DNA from: Geminicoccaceae bacterium
Lineage (GTDB): Bacteria; Pseudomonadota; Alphaproteobacteria; Geminicoccales; Geminicoccaceae
Length of the DNA stretch: 64,000 nt
Direction of reading: 5' to 3'
NCBI GenBank assembly: GCA_028285265.1
Contig: JANQPX010000030.1
Location: 310,001-374,000 of the forward strand
Positions 17,312-26,445 of this stretch are shown here, one piece after another (within the stretch, counting starts at the first letter, position 1; every line of letters starts with the position of its first letter). The translations under genes and the position numbers were made by a program. Below the pieces are notes generated by a model. It had not been told where the DNA came from, did no database searches, and saw nothing but the letters and a program-made list of their open reading frames with translations.

Positions 17312-18379
17312 ATGGCGATCGGATTTTCGGGGATCAGACCCGCTTTTAGGCAAGCGCCCTTCATGGCGGTGCTTGCCTATGGTTTTGCTTTCTTGCTTCC
17401 GTCCTATGTCCAAGCCAGTGACCGTATCGCCATGGCCGAGATCGGTCCTGTGCGTCTTGGAGTCCCTCTATATGACGTGCCCTCGAGGATGATGGCCGTA
17501 GGGCTGAGCTCCTTGGTCAGGCTTGAGAAGGCGGATTTTAGCCTCGACATTGTTTGGCTTGGGGCCAATGACAAACCATCAAAAGGGCCGCCAGCTGACG
17601 GCGTCGACCTATTTTTGCTGAGTAGTGGCACAAGCAATCTCCCAAGCGCGAACGACGTTTCGAACCTGCTCGGGGTTATGAAATACGGTGTCATCAGCGA
17701 CCAATCGAACAGCAGTCCGCAATCGGGGCTGTTGCTGGCCAATGAAACACTGTCAGCTTCTATCGTCGAGACGATGATCGATCTTGCCATGCAGGATCGT
17801 GTCATTCTGAAATCGTCACGCATCGATACGGCGAGCCTGACTCCCAACCAAGCGCTGCGAGACCTGCCGATACCAAAACACCCTGGTGTCGAGCGCTATC
17901 TGGAGCGTCACCGAGTCCCAAAACCTTCGGCCATCGCTGGGTTGCCGGACAACGATCTTCTGCCGAAGAAAAAGTCTGCCGCATTGACGGACAGTTCCGT
18001 GAGCGTGGGTCATGCGGCTGCCTTAGAAGAGCGAGGTCAGCGTCGTCGGTCTTTTATGCTTTATTTTGACACGGCAGAGGCTCAACTCGACAGGTCAGAT
18101 TTCCGATCGGTCGCTGAGGCATGCGAGTTTGCCGCAACACTTCCTAACGCACGATTCGTGATCGCTGGTCATACCGATACTGTGGGCACAGACAGCGATA
18201 ATCAGGTGTTGTCGAAAAAGCGCGCGCAGGCTGTCGCGAGCGCCATCCGCAATGATCCACGCTTCCGAGAGTCCTTAGATGTCGTTGAGTTCGGTGAGTC
18301 CCAGCTGGCCATCGCGACCGGCGATGGTGTGAATGAGCCGAAGAATAGACGGGTCGAGATTTCGGTTGTTATAGACTAG
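17312..18379 (+). CDS. Exported protein with C-terminal OmpA domain
   Basis: About 355 residues. A long signal peptide (MAIGFSGIRPAFRQAPFMAV to about residue 36) is followed by a roughly 200-residue domain with EIGPVRLGVPLYDVPSRMMA and VDLFLLSSGTSNLP, which reads like a periplasmic solute-binding fragment but is not identified. Residues 245-350 are an OmpA/MotB-type peptidoglycan-binding domain: FYFDTAEAQLD-like start (LYFDTAEAQL), VIAGHTDTVGTDSDN and LSKKRAQAVA, closing NRRVEISV. It probably sits in the periplasm bound to the cell wall. The ATG at 17312 has a GGAG seven bases upstream; an earlier TTG at 17264 is less likely. Confidence 0.8.
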   Translation: MAIGFSGIRPAFRQAPFMAVLAYGFAFLLPSYVQASDRIAMAEIGPVRLGVPLYDVPSRMMAVGLSSLVRLEKADFSLDIVWLGANDKPSKGPPADGVDLFLLSSGTSNLPSANDVSNLLGVMKYGVISDQSNSSPQSGLLLANETLSASIVETMIDLAMQDRVILKSSRIDTASLTPNQALRDLPIPKHPGVERYLERHRVPKPSAIAGLPDNDLLPKKKSAALTDSSVSVGHAAALEERGQRRRSFMLYFDTAEAQLDRSDFRSVAEACEFAATLPNARFVIAGHTDTVGTDSDNQVLSKKRAQAVASAIRNDPRFRESLDVVEFGESQLAIATGDGVNEPKNRRVEISVVID

Positions 18380-18602
18380 GCCGAATCTTCTCGTTGAAGC
18401 TCTCGCCTCCCTATTCCGTCATGTCTTTCCCAGCCAATGGGATGCAGCCTGCGGGTGATCGGTGCAACCGAACTAGACCGTATTGAGGTCACGGGAAGAC
18501 GCGTTTCACAGAACGGGGATCATCGAGCATGGCCAGCATCCTCTGAGCAACAGGCCGCTGCGGGCTCCTAATGCTGCTGGCAAGAGTGGCAGTGCTTGTT
18601 GA

Positions 18603-19334
18603 TCAACGACTTCGGCTGCCGCTCAGGAAGCTCGGCCAGAAGGCACGAATGAACACGGGAAGAAGTGCGAGCAAGGCAAGGCCCGCCAGGCTGAGCGTGA
18701 TGTCCGGCGTCAAGAAGCTTGAAAGTTCGATGGGGCCATCGTCTGCGAGGACGTCGCCGAAACCGGCTCCGACCCGAGAGAATAAGATGGTCGCAGGCAG
18801 AATGCCGAAAAAAGTGCTGAAGACATAAATATGAAGTGGCACACCGCAGGCGGCCGGTAATGTCGTCACGACGATATAGGGGAGAATCGGGACGAGTTGC
18901 ATGATGAAGACATAGCTTAGAGCACTTTCTTTAAAGCCATGGGCGAAACGCCTTATCATGGGACCTGCTCGCGAACGCATCGTGCCGCCCACGGCAGATC
19001 GTGCCAAAAGAAAGATACAGGTGCTCGCAGCCATCACGGCGATCATCGTATAAGCTGCCCCGAGTACCCAGCCAAAGAGATAGCCGCCGGTCATGGTGAA
19101 AACGGCGAGGCCCGGCATCGATGTTGCCACGAGCAGCGCATAGATCGTCATAAAAAGAAGAGCGGCGAGAACCGGCTTGCTTGTGACCAACGCGATAAGG
19201 TCATTTTGGTGCCGACGCAGGAGTTCGATGCCGAAGCGATCATCCAAGCCGACATAAACGGCACCCGCGATGCCAATCGTGGCGAGGCCAATCATCGCGA
19301 GCATACTGAGACGGGAAAGGGATAGATTGAGCAT
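18603..19334 (-). CDS. TVP38/TMEM64 family membrane protein
   Basis: Inner-membrane protein of the VTT/DedA-like fold (SNARE-associated Golgi family), 243 residues. One helix at 10-28, then the core with SMPGLAVFTMTGGYLFGW, the re-entrant-type region, RRFAHGFKESALSYVFIMQL and LVPILPYIVVTTLPAACG. Members are thought to be lipid scramblases or ion/lipid transporters. It is the last of three minus-strand genes with 103 bases between it and its paralogue. The two TVP38 proteins share layout but are not close copies. Confidence 0.87.
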   Translation of the reverse strand: MLNLSLSRLSMLAMIGLATIGIAGAVYVGLDDRFGIELLRRHQNDLIALVTSKPVLAALLFMTIYALLVATSMPGLAVFTMTGGYLFGWVLGAAYTMIAVMAASTCIFLLARSAVGGTMRSRAGPMIRRFAHGFKESALSYVFIMQLVPILPYIVVTTLPAACGVPLHIYVFSTFFGILPATILFSRVGAGFGDVLADDGPIELSSFLTPDITLSLAGLALLALLPVFIRAFWPSFLSGSRSR

Positions 19335-19437
19335 TGATGGGTCAACTGGCGACGAATGCGGGGCAGATCGATATCAAACAGCTCTACGTCGGTTAACTCG
19401 CATCAGCACGAAACAACCGGGCATGCCTCTCTTTAAG

Positions 19438-20211
19438 CTAACGTGTGGATTTGTCCAGTGATTCCGTCCGTTTGCCAGAAAAGTGCTTGTACGCGATCGG
19501 CAGCAAGGCAAGCAGACCAAGGGCTACGATCGGCCCCAAAATGCTCGGCTTAAAGATAATTCCGAGATCGGGAGTGCCACCTTCGTCAAAGACGCTGCCC
19601 AGGCCATTCCCGACACTGGCAAAAACTAGGCTGCCTGGGATGATTCCAAAGAACGTGCCGATCACGAATGTCGAAAGACCGACACCGAGAAAAGCGGGAA
19701 CGAGGTTGACCAGCCAAAATGGGAACACTGGTATTAATCGAAGAAACAGGAGATAGCTTAGAGCATTTTCGCGGAAACCCTCTTCCATTCGCTTCAGCCA
19801 GGGACCGGCTTTAGCTCTGAGCGCATCGCCAAATGACGTCTTCGCAATCAAGAAAATAGCGGCTGCGCCAAGCGTTGCGCCGATAATGACACAGAACCCG
19901 CCGAGCCAAGTTCCGAAAAGAAAGCCACCAGCGATGGTCAGAATGACACCGCCTGGAATTGAAAGGGCCGTGGCGACCGCATACACGATGACAAACAGAA
20001 CGGGGGCAAAAGCACCGAAGTCTGCGACAAAGACGAGCAGGGTTTCCCGATGCTCTTTAAGGGCGTCAAAGGTCAGATAATTATGCAGGCCTGATGCGAA
20101 GACGCCCGCAGCAATGATAGCCAGGGCGACGAGTGGCAAAAGGCGCTTAATCGGCGAGCTTCGTCCGTCGGTTGTCTTCATGCCGTTTTGCTCGCTGCCC
20201 GCCTGATTCAT
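19438..20211 (-). CDS. TVP38/TMEM64 family membrane protein
   Basis: Paralogue of the neighbouring membrane protein, 257 residues. Motifs: SIPGGVILTIAGGFLFGTWL, GATLGAAAIFLIAKTSFGD, RMEEGFRENALSYLLFLRL and RLIPVFPFWLVNLVPAFLGV, the classical F-R-L-x-P-x-x-P-F signature. Eleven bases separate it from the upstream disulfide reductase gene, so an operon reductase-TVP38-TVP38 is likely. Elsewhere TVP38 domains are fused to or encoded beside mercuric-reductase-like flavoproteins, so the pairing is meaningful though its chemistry is unknown. Confidence 0.9.
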   Translation of the reverse strand: MNQAGSEQNGMKTTDGRSSPIKRLLPLVALAIIAAGVFASGLHNYLTFDALKEHRETLLVFVADFGAFAPVLFVIVYAVATALSIPGGVILTIAGGFLFGTWLGGFCVIIGATLGAAAIFLIAKTSFGDALRAKAGPWLKRMEEGFRENALSYLLFLRLIPVFPFWLVNLVPAFLGVGLSTFVIGTFFGIIPGSLVFASVGNGLGSVFDEGGTPDLGIIFKPSILGPIVALGLLALLPIAYKHFSGKRTESLDKSTR

Positions 20212-20222
20212 GAGAGTGTACT

Positions 20223-21647
20223 TTAGCCGAGTTTGGAGAGGAGACGTACGATCCAGCGGGTACGCTCGCTGAACAGCGTCGAAGTGAAATAGCTACCGGC
20301 CGCGCGTTTGCTGACTTCACTAAGGGTTGGATAAGGAGCGATCATGCTCGCCATCGCCTTGATCTTAATGCCCTGACTGATGGCCATCACCCAAGGATAG
20401 ATCAATTCGCCGGCATGAGCGCCGACAATCGTGGCCCCCAGTACTTTGCCACGCTTCCCGACCACGACTTTGATTTTACCTTCGGTTTGAAGCTCGGCCT
20501 GCGCTCGGTCGTTTTCAGCAAAAGACCAACGAACCACGGTCGATAAAACGCCCTGTTTCTCCGCTTCCTCTTCGGTAAGCCCAACATGAGAAAGCTCGGG
20601 ATCCGTATAAGTAACCCATGGAAGAGCCTGGTAGTTCACCTTTGCTGGTAGACGAAACAGGGCATTTTGAATGACGATGCCGGCGTGGTATCCCGCGACA
20701 TGGGTGAATTGATAGCCACCGGCAACATCACCGAGCGCAAAGATCTTTCGGTTAGTCGAGCGGAGACGTGCGTCTACCTTGATGCCACGCCGATCATAGT
20801 CCACCCCTGCAGCTTCAAGGTTGAGTCCCTCGACATTGACCGCTCTGCCTGTTGCGACAAGGATGTCGGAGCCTTCGATGCGTTCGGTGCCGTCCGCGGT
20901 CTCGACAGTTACCGCTATGCCGTTGCCCGACGATTCAACTTTTTGAACCTTAACATGCTCTTTAAGATGAACGCCGTCAGTCTCGAGCTGCGCTCGGACC
21001 AAAGCAGCCATCTCAGGATCATCCTTTGGCAAAATTGGGCCCATGTCGACGATGGTAACCTGGGCACCGAGCCTGCGATGGGCTTGGGCAAGCTCCGATC
21101 CGATGGGGCCGCCACCGATGACGATCAAGTGCGAAGGTGCGACCTGATTGTCGAAGATCGTTTCATTGGTGTAATAGGAGACTTCTGAGAGGCCGGGAAT
21201 GGGCGGTATGAAGGCGGTGCTTCCCGTCGCGACGGCAATGCGCCTAGCTTTGACGAGGGTTGCGCCTGCCTCAACCTCGTCGCCGGAGCGAAAGCGTGCC
21301 CGCTCTTGGAGTACGGTAACCCCAAGACCTTCAAACCGCTCAACGCTGTCATGGGGCGCGATCGCGCCGATCACACCATGGATGTGGTCGTGCACACGCT
21401 TAAAGTCGATGCTCGGTTCGTGCCCGTTCACACCAAAGCGGCCGGCATGACGGACAACATGAGCGGTATGGCCTGCGGCAATCATTGCTTTGGATGGAAC
21501 GCAACCATAATTTAAACAATCGCCGCCCATCTTGCCGGATTCGATCAGAACAGTCTTTGCACCCATTTGCGACGCACCAGCGGCAAGGGCGAGACCGCCT
21601 GATCCGCCGCCAATTACGCAAAGATCCGCCTCCAATCGTTCCGTCAT
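20223..21647 (-). CDS. FAD-dependent disulfide reductase, MerA/Lpd-like
   Basis: Class I pyridine nucleotide-disulfide oxidoreductase, 474 residues. FAD motif VIGGGSGGLALAAG, redox-active pair in GGDCLNYGCVPSK, NAD(P) motif VIGGGPIGSELAQ, second FAD motif FALGDVAGG and dimerisation domain. The C-terminal active-site segment reads IAPYPTLSEVSKRAAG: where dihydrolipoamide dehydrogenase has catalytic His, this has Tyr, as in mercuric reductases, yet the C-terminal Cys pair and N-terminal metal domain of MerA are missing. It is therefore unlikely to be the E3 subunit and its substrate is open. The ATG at 21647 (GGAG five bases ahead) is preferred to the GTG at 21653. Confidence 0.88.
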   Translation of the reverse strand: MTERLEADLCVIGGGSGGLALAAGASQMGAKTVLIESGKMGGDCLNYGCVPSKAMIAAGHTAHVVRHAGRFGVNGHEPSIDFKRVHDHIHGVIGAIAPHDSVERFEGLGVTVLQERARFRSGDEVEAGATLVKARRIAVATGSTAFIPPIPGLSEVSYYTNETIFDNQVAPSHLIVIGGGPIGSELAQAHRRLGAQVTIVDMGPILPKDDPEMAALVRAQLETDGVHLKEHVKVQKVESSGNGIAVTVETADGTERIEGSDILVATGRAVNVEGLNLEAAGVDYDRRGIKVDARLRSTNRKIFALGDVAGGYQFTHVAGYHAGIVIQNALFRLPAKVNYQALPWVTYTDPELSHVGLTEEEAEKQGVLSTVVRWSFAENDRAQAELQTEGKIKVVVGKRGKVLGATIVGAHAGELIYPWVMAISQGIKIKAMASMIAPYPTLSEVSKRAAGSYFTSTLFSERTRWIVRLLSKLG

Positions 21648-22262
21648 CTCCACTCCGTTCTATCGTCCGCCATGAATCCCGCTGGCATCTCACACGATCA
21701 CCTGGTCTCAATCAACCAGTCGGTTTGCTGCGACAATTTCTACCTCACCCATAAACGGTCGTCCGCCCGATAGCGAATAACGTGATCTAACAATCGCGCT
21801 ATAGCGGTCTTGACAGCTCCCGTCGCCGGTATGTCGGACATGCGCTAAGGTGCAAGCGTCACTAACGCCCATGGCGAACATACTTGTCGTTTCCATCATC
21901 ACCGAAGGCCCTGTCGCACGTCCTGCTAGTCAAGGGCAACACAATATCGACATCCCAGCCCTTGTTGGCCCTGTTCTTTGTGGTGAAGCCACCATTATGC
22001 CTCATCGCCGATGTCAGCGCATTGGATCAGGCTATCGGTGACGTATCGACCGACCGCGCTGGTTGTTGAAAACAATGCGTGTCCAGTCCTTGTGGTTATC
22101 CCATGGACATCATCGCTGAGTGGTTGACCTCAGGAAGATCAGAAATGCAGGGAAAAGGTGAAAAAAGTATGAGAATTTAAATATCTTGTTGGGGTGGCAA
22201 CCCACCATGCCGCCTGTCGACTCGTCTCGTGGCTTCGCTTGGTGTTGCTAAGCGTCTTGGGA
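21648..22262. other. 615-bp gap without a supported gene
   Basis: Contains the upstream region of the disulfide-reductase operon and the 3' end region of the HD-protein gene. Overlapping short plus-strand frames at about 21850-22069 include a hydrophobic stretch but have stops, no ribosome site and no recognisable family; they could be a decayed gene. Confidence 0.4.
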
Positions 22263-22907
22263 TCAGGTCTCGTCTGACGAGATCGCTTTGCTGACATAGG
22301 CGAACCGCTCAAGAAAAGCCCGCTCAGCATCGGTCGGCGGGCTGGTTTCGAGTGGCCAGTCATCGATTCCGAGGTTGGACAGGACACCTTTGGGGTCGAA
22401 GAGACGCCTGGCCTCTCCTTTCGGAAAGCCAGCGACTTTTGTCGCCTCGAGATAGGCTGCGGCCCGATCGGCACGTTTCACCAGGTGACCGGCAGCTTTT
22501 GGTAATTTGGACAGGCCAAAACGGACCTTGATCGCCGACATGAGACGCTGTTCGATCGCGATGTAGTCGCCACCGAGAGCCGCTTTGAAAGGCGTGATGA
22601 GATCGCCAATAACGTATTCAGGAGCATCGTGCAAAAGGGCAAGAAGACGCCAACTGGAGGGAACATCCTCGCGAAATGTGGTCAAGAGCTGCTCGACAAG
22701 GAGCGAATGCTGCGCCACGGAAAGCGCCCAGTCACCTGACGTTTGCCCATTCCAGCGCGCGACCCGCGCAAGACCAATAGCGATATCCTCGATCTCGATA
22801 TCGAGCGGTGATGGGTCCAACAGATTCAAACGTCGCCCTGACAGCATGCGCTGCCATGCACGTTCGGAAGTCGGATGGGTCAATTGTTGCTGATCGACAT
22901 ATTGCAT
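22263..22907 (-). CDS. HD-domain phosphohydrolase (YfbR-like)
   Basis: Metal-dependent nucleotidase/phosphohydrolase of the HD superfamily, 214 residues. Metal-binding residues are visible in SVAQHSLLVEQ, the signature LLALLHDAPEYVIGD (His-Asp) and the distal Asp in VKRADRAAAYLEA. The GRRLNLLDP-SPLDIEIEDIA opening matches the YfbR/YGK1-type family that removes phosphate from deoxynucleoside monophosphates. Monocistronic on the minus strand; function in nucleotide pool control is inferred from family. Confidence 0.88.
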   Translation of the reverse strand: MQYVDQQQLTHPTSERAWQRMLSGRRLNLLDPSPLDIEIEDIAIGLARVARWNGQTSGDWALSVAQHSLLVEQLLTTFREDVPSSWRLLALLHDAPEYVIGDLITPFKAALGGDYIAIEQRLMSAIKVRFGLSKLPKAAGHLVKRADRAAAYLEATKVAGFPKGEARRLFDPKGVLSNLGIDDWPLETSPPTDAERAFLERFAYVSKAISSDET

Positions 22908-23293
22908 AACGACATCATGACATGGCTGAAGATCGGTAGCAAAAGGTCAAATCAACGGAACATATCGGTACGAGACGACTGGCACGGCACGTGCCGGTTT
23001 GTCTTCCCGACCGGCGGTGCCCTTTGTGTGCTGCCTTTACCACTCGTCGATGAAGCATGTCGATACCATCCACCAATGACCATTTTCTCCTCCGGCTCAT
23101 GGGTTTTGACAGCGCTGATCATGAAGGGATGGCGTTGGATTTGTTGAGACCGTCTTATCGGGTTCATCGAGCGGCGATTTATCGGTCTATGTTTCGCCAA
23201 GTGCTGTTCGATATTGCCATCGATTTGTCGCTGAAGTGTCATTGTCAGCCCATATGCCGGAAGACAACGAGCCAATCCAGCGCGGAGGAAAAG
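22908..23293. other. 386-bp divergent intergenic region
   Basis: Lies between divergently transcribed HD-phosphohydrolase and phytase-like genes and should hold both promoters. A TTGACA at 23104 has no fitting -10 at 16-18 bases. A perfect GGCACGTGCC palindrome lies near 22987-22996 (candidate operator). An open frame runs through it in phase with the downstream gene but lacks protein character. Confidence 0.4.
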
Positions 23294-25483
23294 ATGATGC
23301 GACGGGTCACTGGTGGCGTAGCGCTATGGATCCTGGGGGTCACAGCAGCAAGCGACATTCTGGCTGATCCAGTCTTCAATCGCATCGCCTCCTTTCCGGT
23401 GCCGTTGAATTTGCCTGCTGATATGGATCAGGCCACGGAAACGTCAGCCGAGATTATTGCAGCAACCGAAGACGGTATGACGCTTGTCTATACCGATAGC
23501 CCGTTAGAAGCCGTCGGCATGATCGACATATCTGATCCGCGGGCGCCGGCCGCTGCCGGTATCGTCAGGCTCAATGGGGAGCCGACCTCGGTAGCGGTCA
23601 CCGACGGTAAAGCGTTTGTCGGCGTCAACACGTCTGAGAGCTACACCGAGCCATCGGGGCATCTGACCGTTGTGGACATCGCGACCAAGTCCGCTGCGCA
23701 GACATGTGACCTCGGTGGCCAACCAGACTCGGTCGCGATGAATCATGACGGCTCGATGCTCGCAGTTGCCATCGAAAACGAGCGAAATGAAGATCTGAAT
23801 GATGGTGTTATCCCTCAGCTTCCTGCCGGTTATGTCACGATCATTCCAATCAATGCTGGTGCTCCGGACTGTGCAGCAATGATTGTCGCAGATGTGACCG
23901 GGTTGGCCGATGTCGCTGGCAATGATCCCGAGCCCGAATTTGTCGACTTCAATCGTGCTGGCGAAATTGTGGTGACGCTTCAGGAAAACAACCACATCGC
24001 AATCATCGACAGCGCGACTGGCGTCGTGACGGCGCACTTTTCAGCGGGCTCCGTTGACCTAACCAATGTCGATCTCGACGAAGAGCGAGCGCTTACCTTT
24101 GACGGAAGCCAGCGTGATCGCGCACGGGAGCCGGATGCGGTCAAATGGATTGACGACAATCGCTTCGTCACCGCTGACGAGGGCGATTATCAGGGCGGCT
24201 CACGAACCTTCACCATCTTCAACAGAGATGGCTCGATCAGTTTTGATCCTGGCCCGTCGTTCGAACATCTTATCGCTCGGGCCGGTCATTACCCCGAGCG
24301 GCGCTCCGATAATAAGGGCGTTGAGCCAGAAGGCGTTGAGACCGCGACCTATGGCGAACAGGGCTATATTTTTGTGTCCAGCGAACGGGGCTCGATCATT
24401 GGAGTCTACAAGGATACAGGGGCGTCCCCCGACTTCGTTCAGCTTCTCCCCTCCGGTATTGGTCCCGAAGGCTTGGTCGCTATTCCGAAACGAAATCTGT
24501 TTGTGGTCGCCAATGAGGTCGATTTGATCGACGATGGCGGTGTGCGTGCCCACGTCATGCTGTTCGAGCTTGCCGAAGGTGACGCTGCCTATCCAACGTT
24601 GATATCTGGTATTGATGACGTGGGTCGCCCGGTCGGTTGGGGGGCTCTCTCCGGTCTCGCCGCTGATCCCGAGGTGGCTGGCAAGCTCTATGCTGTCAAC
24701 GATAGCTTCTACGGTTTGCAGCCAACCATCTTCACCATTGATGCAACGCAGACGCCGGCGGCGATTGTCGATGCGACAGTTGTGACCCGTGCAGGCTATC
24801 CGGCGCAGAAGCTCGATATGGAAGGCGTTGTCGCCGACGGAGAGGGAGGCTTTTGGATCGCTTCCGAGGGACGTACTGATCGCACAATTCCCCATGCGCT
24901 CTACCATGTGAACGCTGATGGCGAAATCGACGAGGAGATCGGTTTTCCGGATGAGCTGTTAAGCGTCGAGAAGCGCTTTGGCTCCGAGGGGATCACCAAG
25001 ATCGGTGAAGGTGAAGACATGACCCTCTGGATTGCGATCCAGCGGGAATGGCGTGATGACGAGGATGGATTCGTGAAGCTCGTGTCCTATAACCCCGTAA
25101 GTGCGCGCTGGGGGGCTGTTCGCTATCCGCTGCAGCCTAAGGGGGCTGGTTGGGTCGGCCTCTCCGAAATCACGGCCCATGGCGACTATGTCTACATTGT
25201 TGAGCGGGACAATCAGATTGGCCAAGCCGCGGCCCTCAAGAAGCTCTATCGCGTCCCCCTCGGCGAAATGCAGCCATCAGAACTCGGTGGCGATTTGCCC
25301 GTGGTCACGAAGGAAGAGGTTCGAGACTTTATCCCTGATCTCAAAGCATTTGGTGGTTACGTCGTCGACAAAGTCGAAGGCTTCGCCATCGATGTCGCAA
25401 GCGAAGCGTTCGCCGTTACCGACAATGATGGCGTTGACGATAGCTCCGGTGAGACCTTTTTCCTGAAACTTGGCCCATTGTAG
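23294..25483 (+). CDS. Exported esterase-like phytase / beta-propeller protein
   Basis: About 729 residues, exported by a Sec signal peptide (MMRRVTGGVALWILGVTAAS). Residues about 25-440 form a YVTN/LVIVD-type propeller with repeats such as VGMIDISDPRAP, HLTVVDIATKSA and IAIIDSATG. From about 440 on comes an esterase-like phytase domain: WGALSGLAADP, LYAVNDSFY, KLDMEGVVADGEGGFWIASE, RFGSEGITKI, YIVERDNQIG and VEGFAIDV. Such proteins are secreted and may hydrolyse phytate or other phosphoesters, but activity varies. Two ATGs (23294, 23297) follow GGAGG at 23284-23288. A two-domain propeller fusion is the notable point. Family is confident, substrate is not. Confidence 0.87.
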   Translation: MMRRVTGGVALWILGVTAASDILADPVFNRIASFPVPLNLPADMDQATETSAEIIAATEDGMTLVYTDSPLEAVGMIDISDPRAPAAAGIVRLNGEPTSVAVTDGKAFVGVNTSESYTEPSGHLTVVDIATKSAAQTCDLGGQPDSVAMNHDGSMLAVAIENERNEDLNDGVIPQLPAGYVTIIPINAGAPDCAAMIVADVTGLADVAGNDPEPEFVDFNRAGEIVVTLQENNHIAIIDSATGVVTAHFSAGSVDLTNVDLDEERALTFDGSQRDRAREPDAVKWIDDNRFVTADEGDYQGGSRTFTIFNRDGSISFDPGPSFEHLIARAGHYPERRSDNKGVEPEGVETATYGEQGYIFVSSERGSIIGVYKDTGASPDFVQLLPSGIGPEGLVAIPKRNLFVVANEVDLIDDGGVRAHVMLFELAEGDAAYPTLISGIDDVGRPVGWGALSGLAADPEVAGKLYAVNDSFYGLQPTIFTIDATQTPAAIVDATVVTRAGYPAQKLDMEGVVADGEGGFWIASEGRTDRTIPHALYHVNADGEIDEEIGFPDELLSVEKRFGSEGITKIGEGEDMTLWIAIQREWRDDEDGFVKLVSYNPVSARWGAVRYPLQPKGAGWVGLSEITAHGDYVYIVERDNQIGQAAALKKLYRVPLGEMQPSELGGDLPVVTKEEVRDFIPDLKAFGGYVVDKVEGFAIDVASEAFAVTDNDGVDDSSGETFFLKLGPL

Positions 25484-25574
25484 TTGGTGCGGCCAAAGGC
25501 TGAGGCGCTATGATCAAGACGTGTCGATGATGTCTTCGTCGATCAAGGAATGACCGTCTGCCAAGCCCCAGTGA

Positions 25575-25901
25575 TCACGTCGCTGGGGCAGGTCCCCAAG
25601 GGGCGGACAGAAGGAGCTTGTTGTCCTGAGATTGGATGAGGGGGCGGATTTTGGCACCGAAGGCTTTGAACGATTCATCAGCATAAACAGCGCTCCAAAA
25701 GGCGCGACGATCAGCGTCATCATCGAACCGCCAGAGATGTACGATCTGATTCATCCCACCAACATCACCCGTGAAATAGCCAATCAGTCTGCCGCCATTA
25801 TGTGGTTCTAGCGCTGGCCAGCCCATGGTTTTGTAGACCTCAACTGCTTCGGCTAATTTGCCAACATACAGCGTGTAGGTGCGAAGTTCGAAAATAGCCA
25901 A
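25575..25901 (-). CDS. NIPSNAP family protein
   Basis: Small ferredoxin-like (dimeric alpha/beta barrel) protein, about 108 residues. It carries the typical opening AIFELRTYTLYVGKLAEAVE and the mid-domain GYFTGDVGGMNQIVHLWRFDD with AFWSAVYADESFKAF. In eukaryotes NIPSNAPs are mitochondrial sensors; bacterial members are of unknown function. The best start is a TTG at 25901 (five bases after GGGAGG), which places the conserved F-E-L-R-T-Y at the N-terminus; a longer GTG start at 25925 is less likely. Confidence 0.85.
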   Translation of the reverse strand: MAIFELRTYTLYVGKLAEAVEVYKTMGWPALEPHNGGRLIGYFTGDVGGMNQIVHLWRFDDDADRRAFWSAVYADESFKAFGAKIRPLIQSQDNKLLLSAPWGPAPAT

Positions 25902-25997
25902 CGATCCCTCCCATATCGGCGTCACATACCCATAAACTGACCGAAGAGATCACGATCATGCAAGAGAGTGCTCGAAGGTCTTCCCGGACCAAGCCTG

Positions 25998-26234
25998 TCA
26001 GTTCAGCCAATGTGGGCGGGCACGAAGGGCATCCACCAACACCGCAATGACCTCGTCCGAGGCATTTTCGTTCGTCGGGTTGATGTCGAGATAGGCCTTC
26101 AGTGCTTCAGCACAGGCAATATCGCGCTTTCCCTCGGCATGCCGAGCGCACCGAAAGGCAAGAAGAGCGACCTGATTAGCGTGCTGTTCCACATTGATGC
26201 CAGCCATCATCGGCGGTCTAGCAGCCTTCATCAT
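25998..26234 (-). CDS. Small hypothetical helical protein
   Basis: 78 residues, starting MMKAARPPMMAGINVEQHAN and mostly alpha-helical by composition, with two Cys (CARHAEGKRDIACAEA). A GAGGAAA stands about ten bases before the ATG. I recognise no family. It lies between the NIPSNAP gene and nadE on the same strand. The chance that it is a true gene is moderate: length and start site support it, but nothing else does. Confidence 0.5.
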   Translation of the reverse strand: MMKAARPPMMAGINVEQHANQVALLAFRCARHAEGKRDIACAEALKAYLDINPTNENASDEVIAVLVDALRARPHWLN

Positions 26235-26445
26235 TGTTAGGTTTCCTCGCTGCTCTCAATGCGCTCACGCCCTGACGTTCGGGCCAGCTTGATTCCGAGG
26301 CGAACAAAATTCGTGCCAACCATGCGAACGCCCAACCTCTTTGGTGTGTTGGGCGCATGGGCGGGAAGGCCGATCAGAGAATCACGGAAACATGTCGCAA
26401 ATTGAGAATGGCTTTGCGACAGTCAGACGGCGAGGTCCTGCGGGA

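Noticed and set aside
20223..21647. Pyruvate or oxoglutarate dehydrogenase E3 (lpdA)
   Set aside because: Catalytic His in the C-terminal motif is Tyr, no E1/E2 genes nearby, and it lies in a TVP38 operon.
21850..22069. Overlapping short plus-strand frames with a hydrophobic stretch
   Set aside because: Interrupted by stops, no start site and no recognisable family; at most a decayed gene.
23104..23135. TTGACA in the gap before the phytase-like gene
   Set aside because: No acceptable -10 at 16-18 bases, so not called a promoter.
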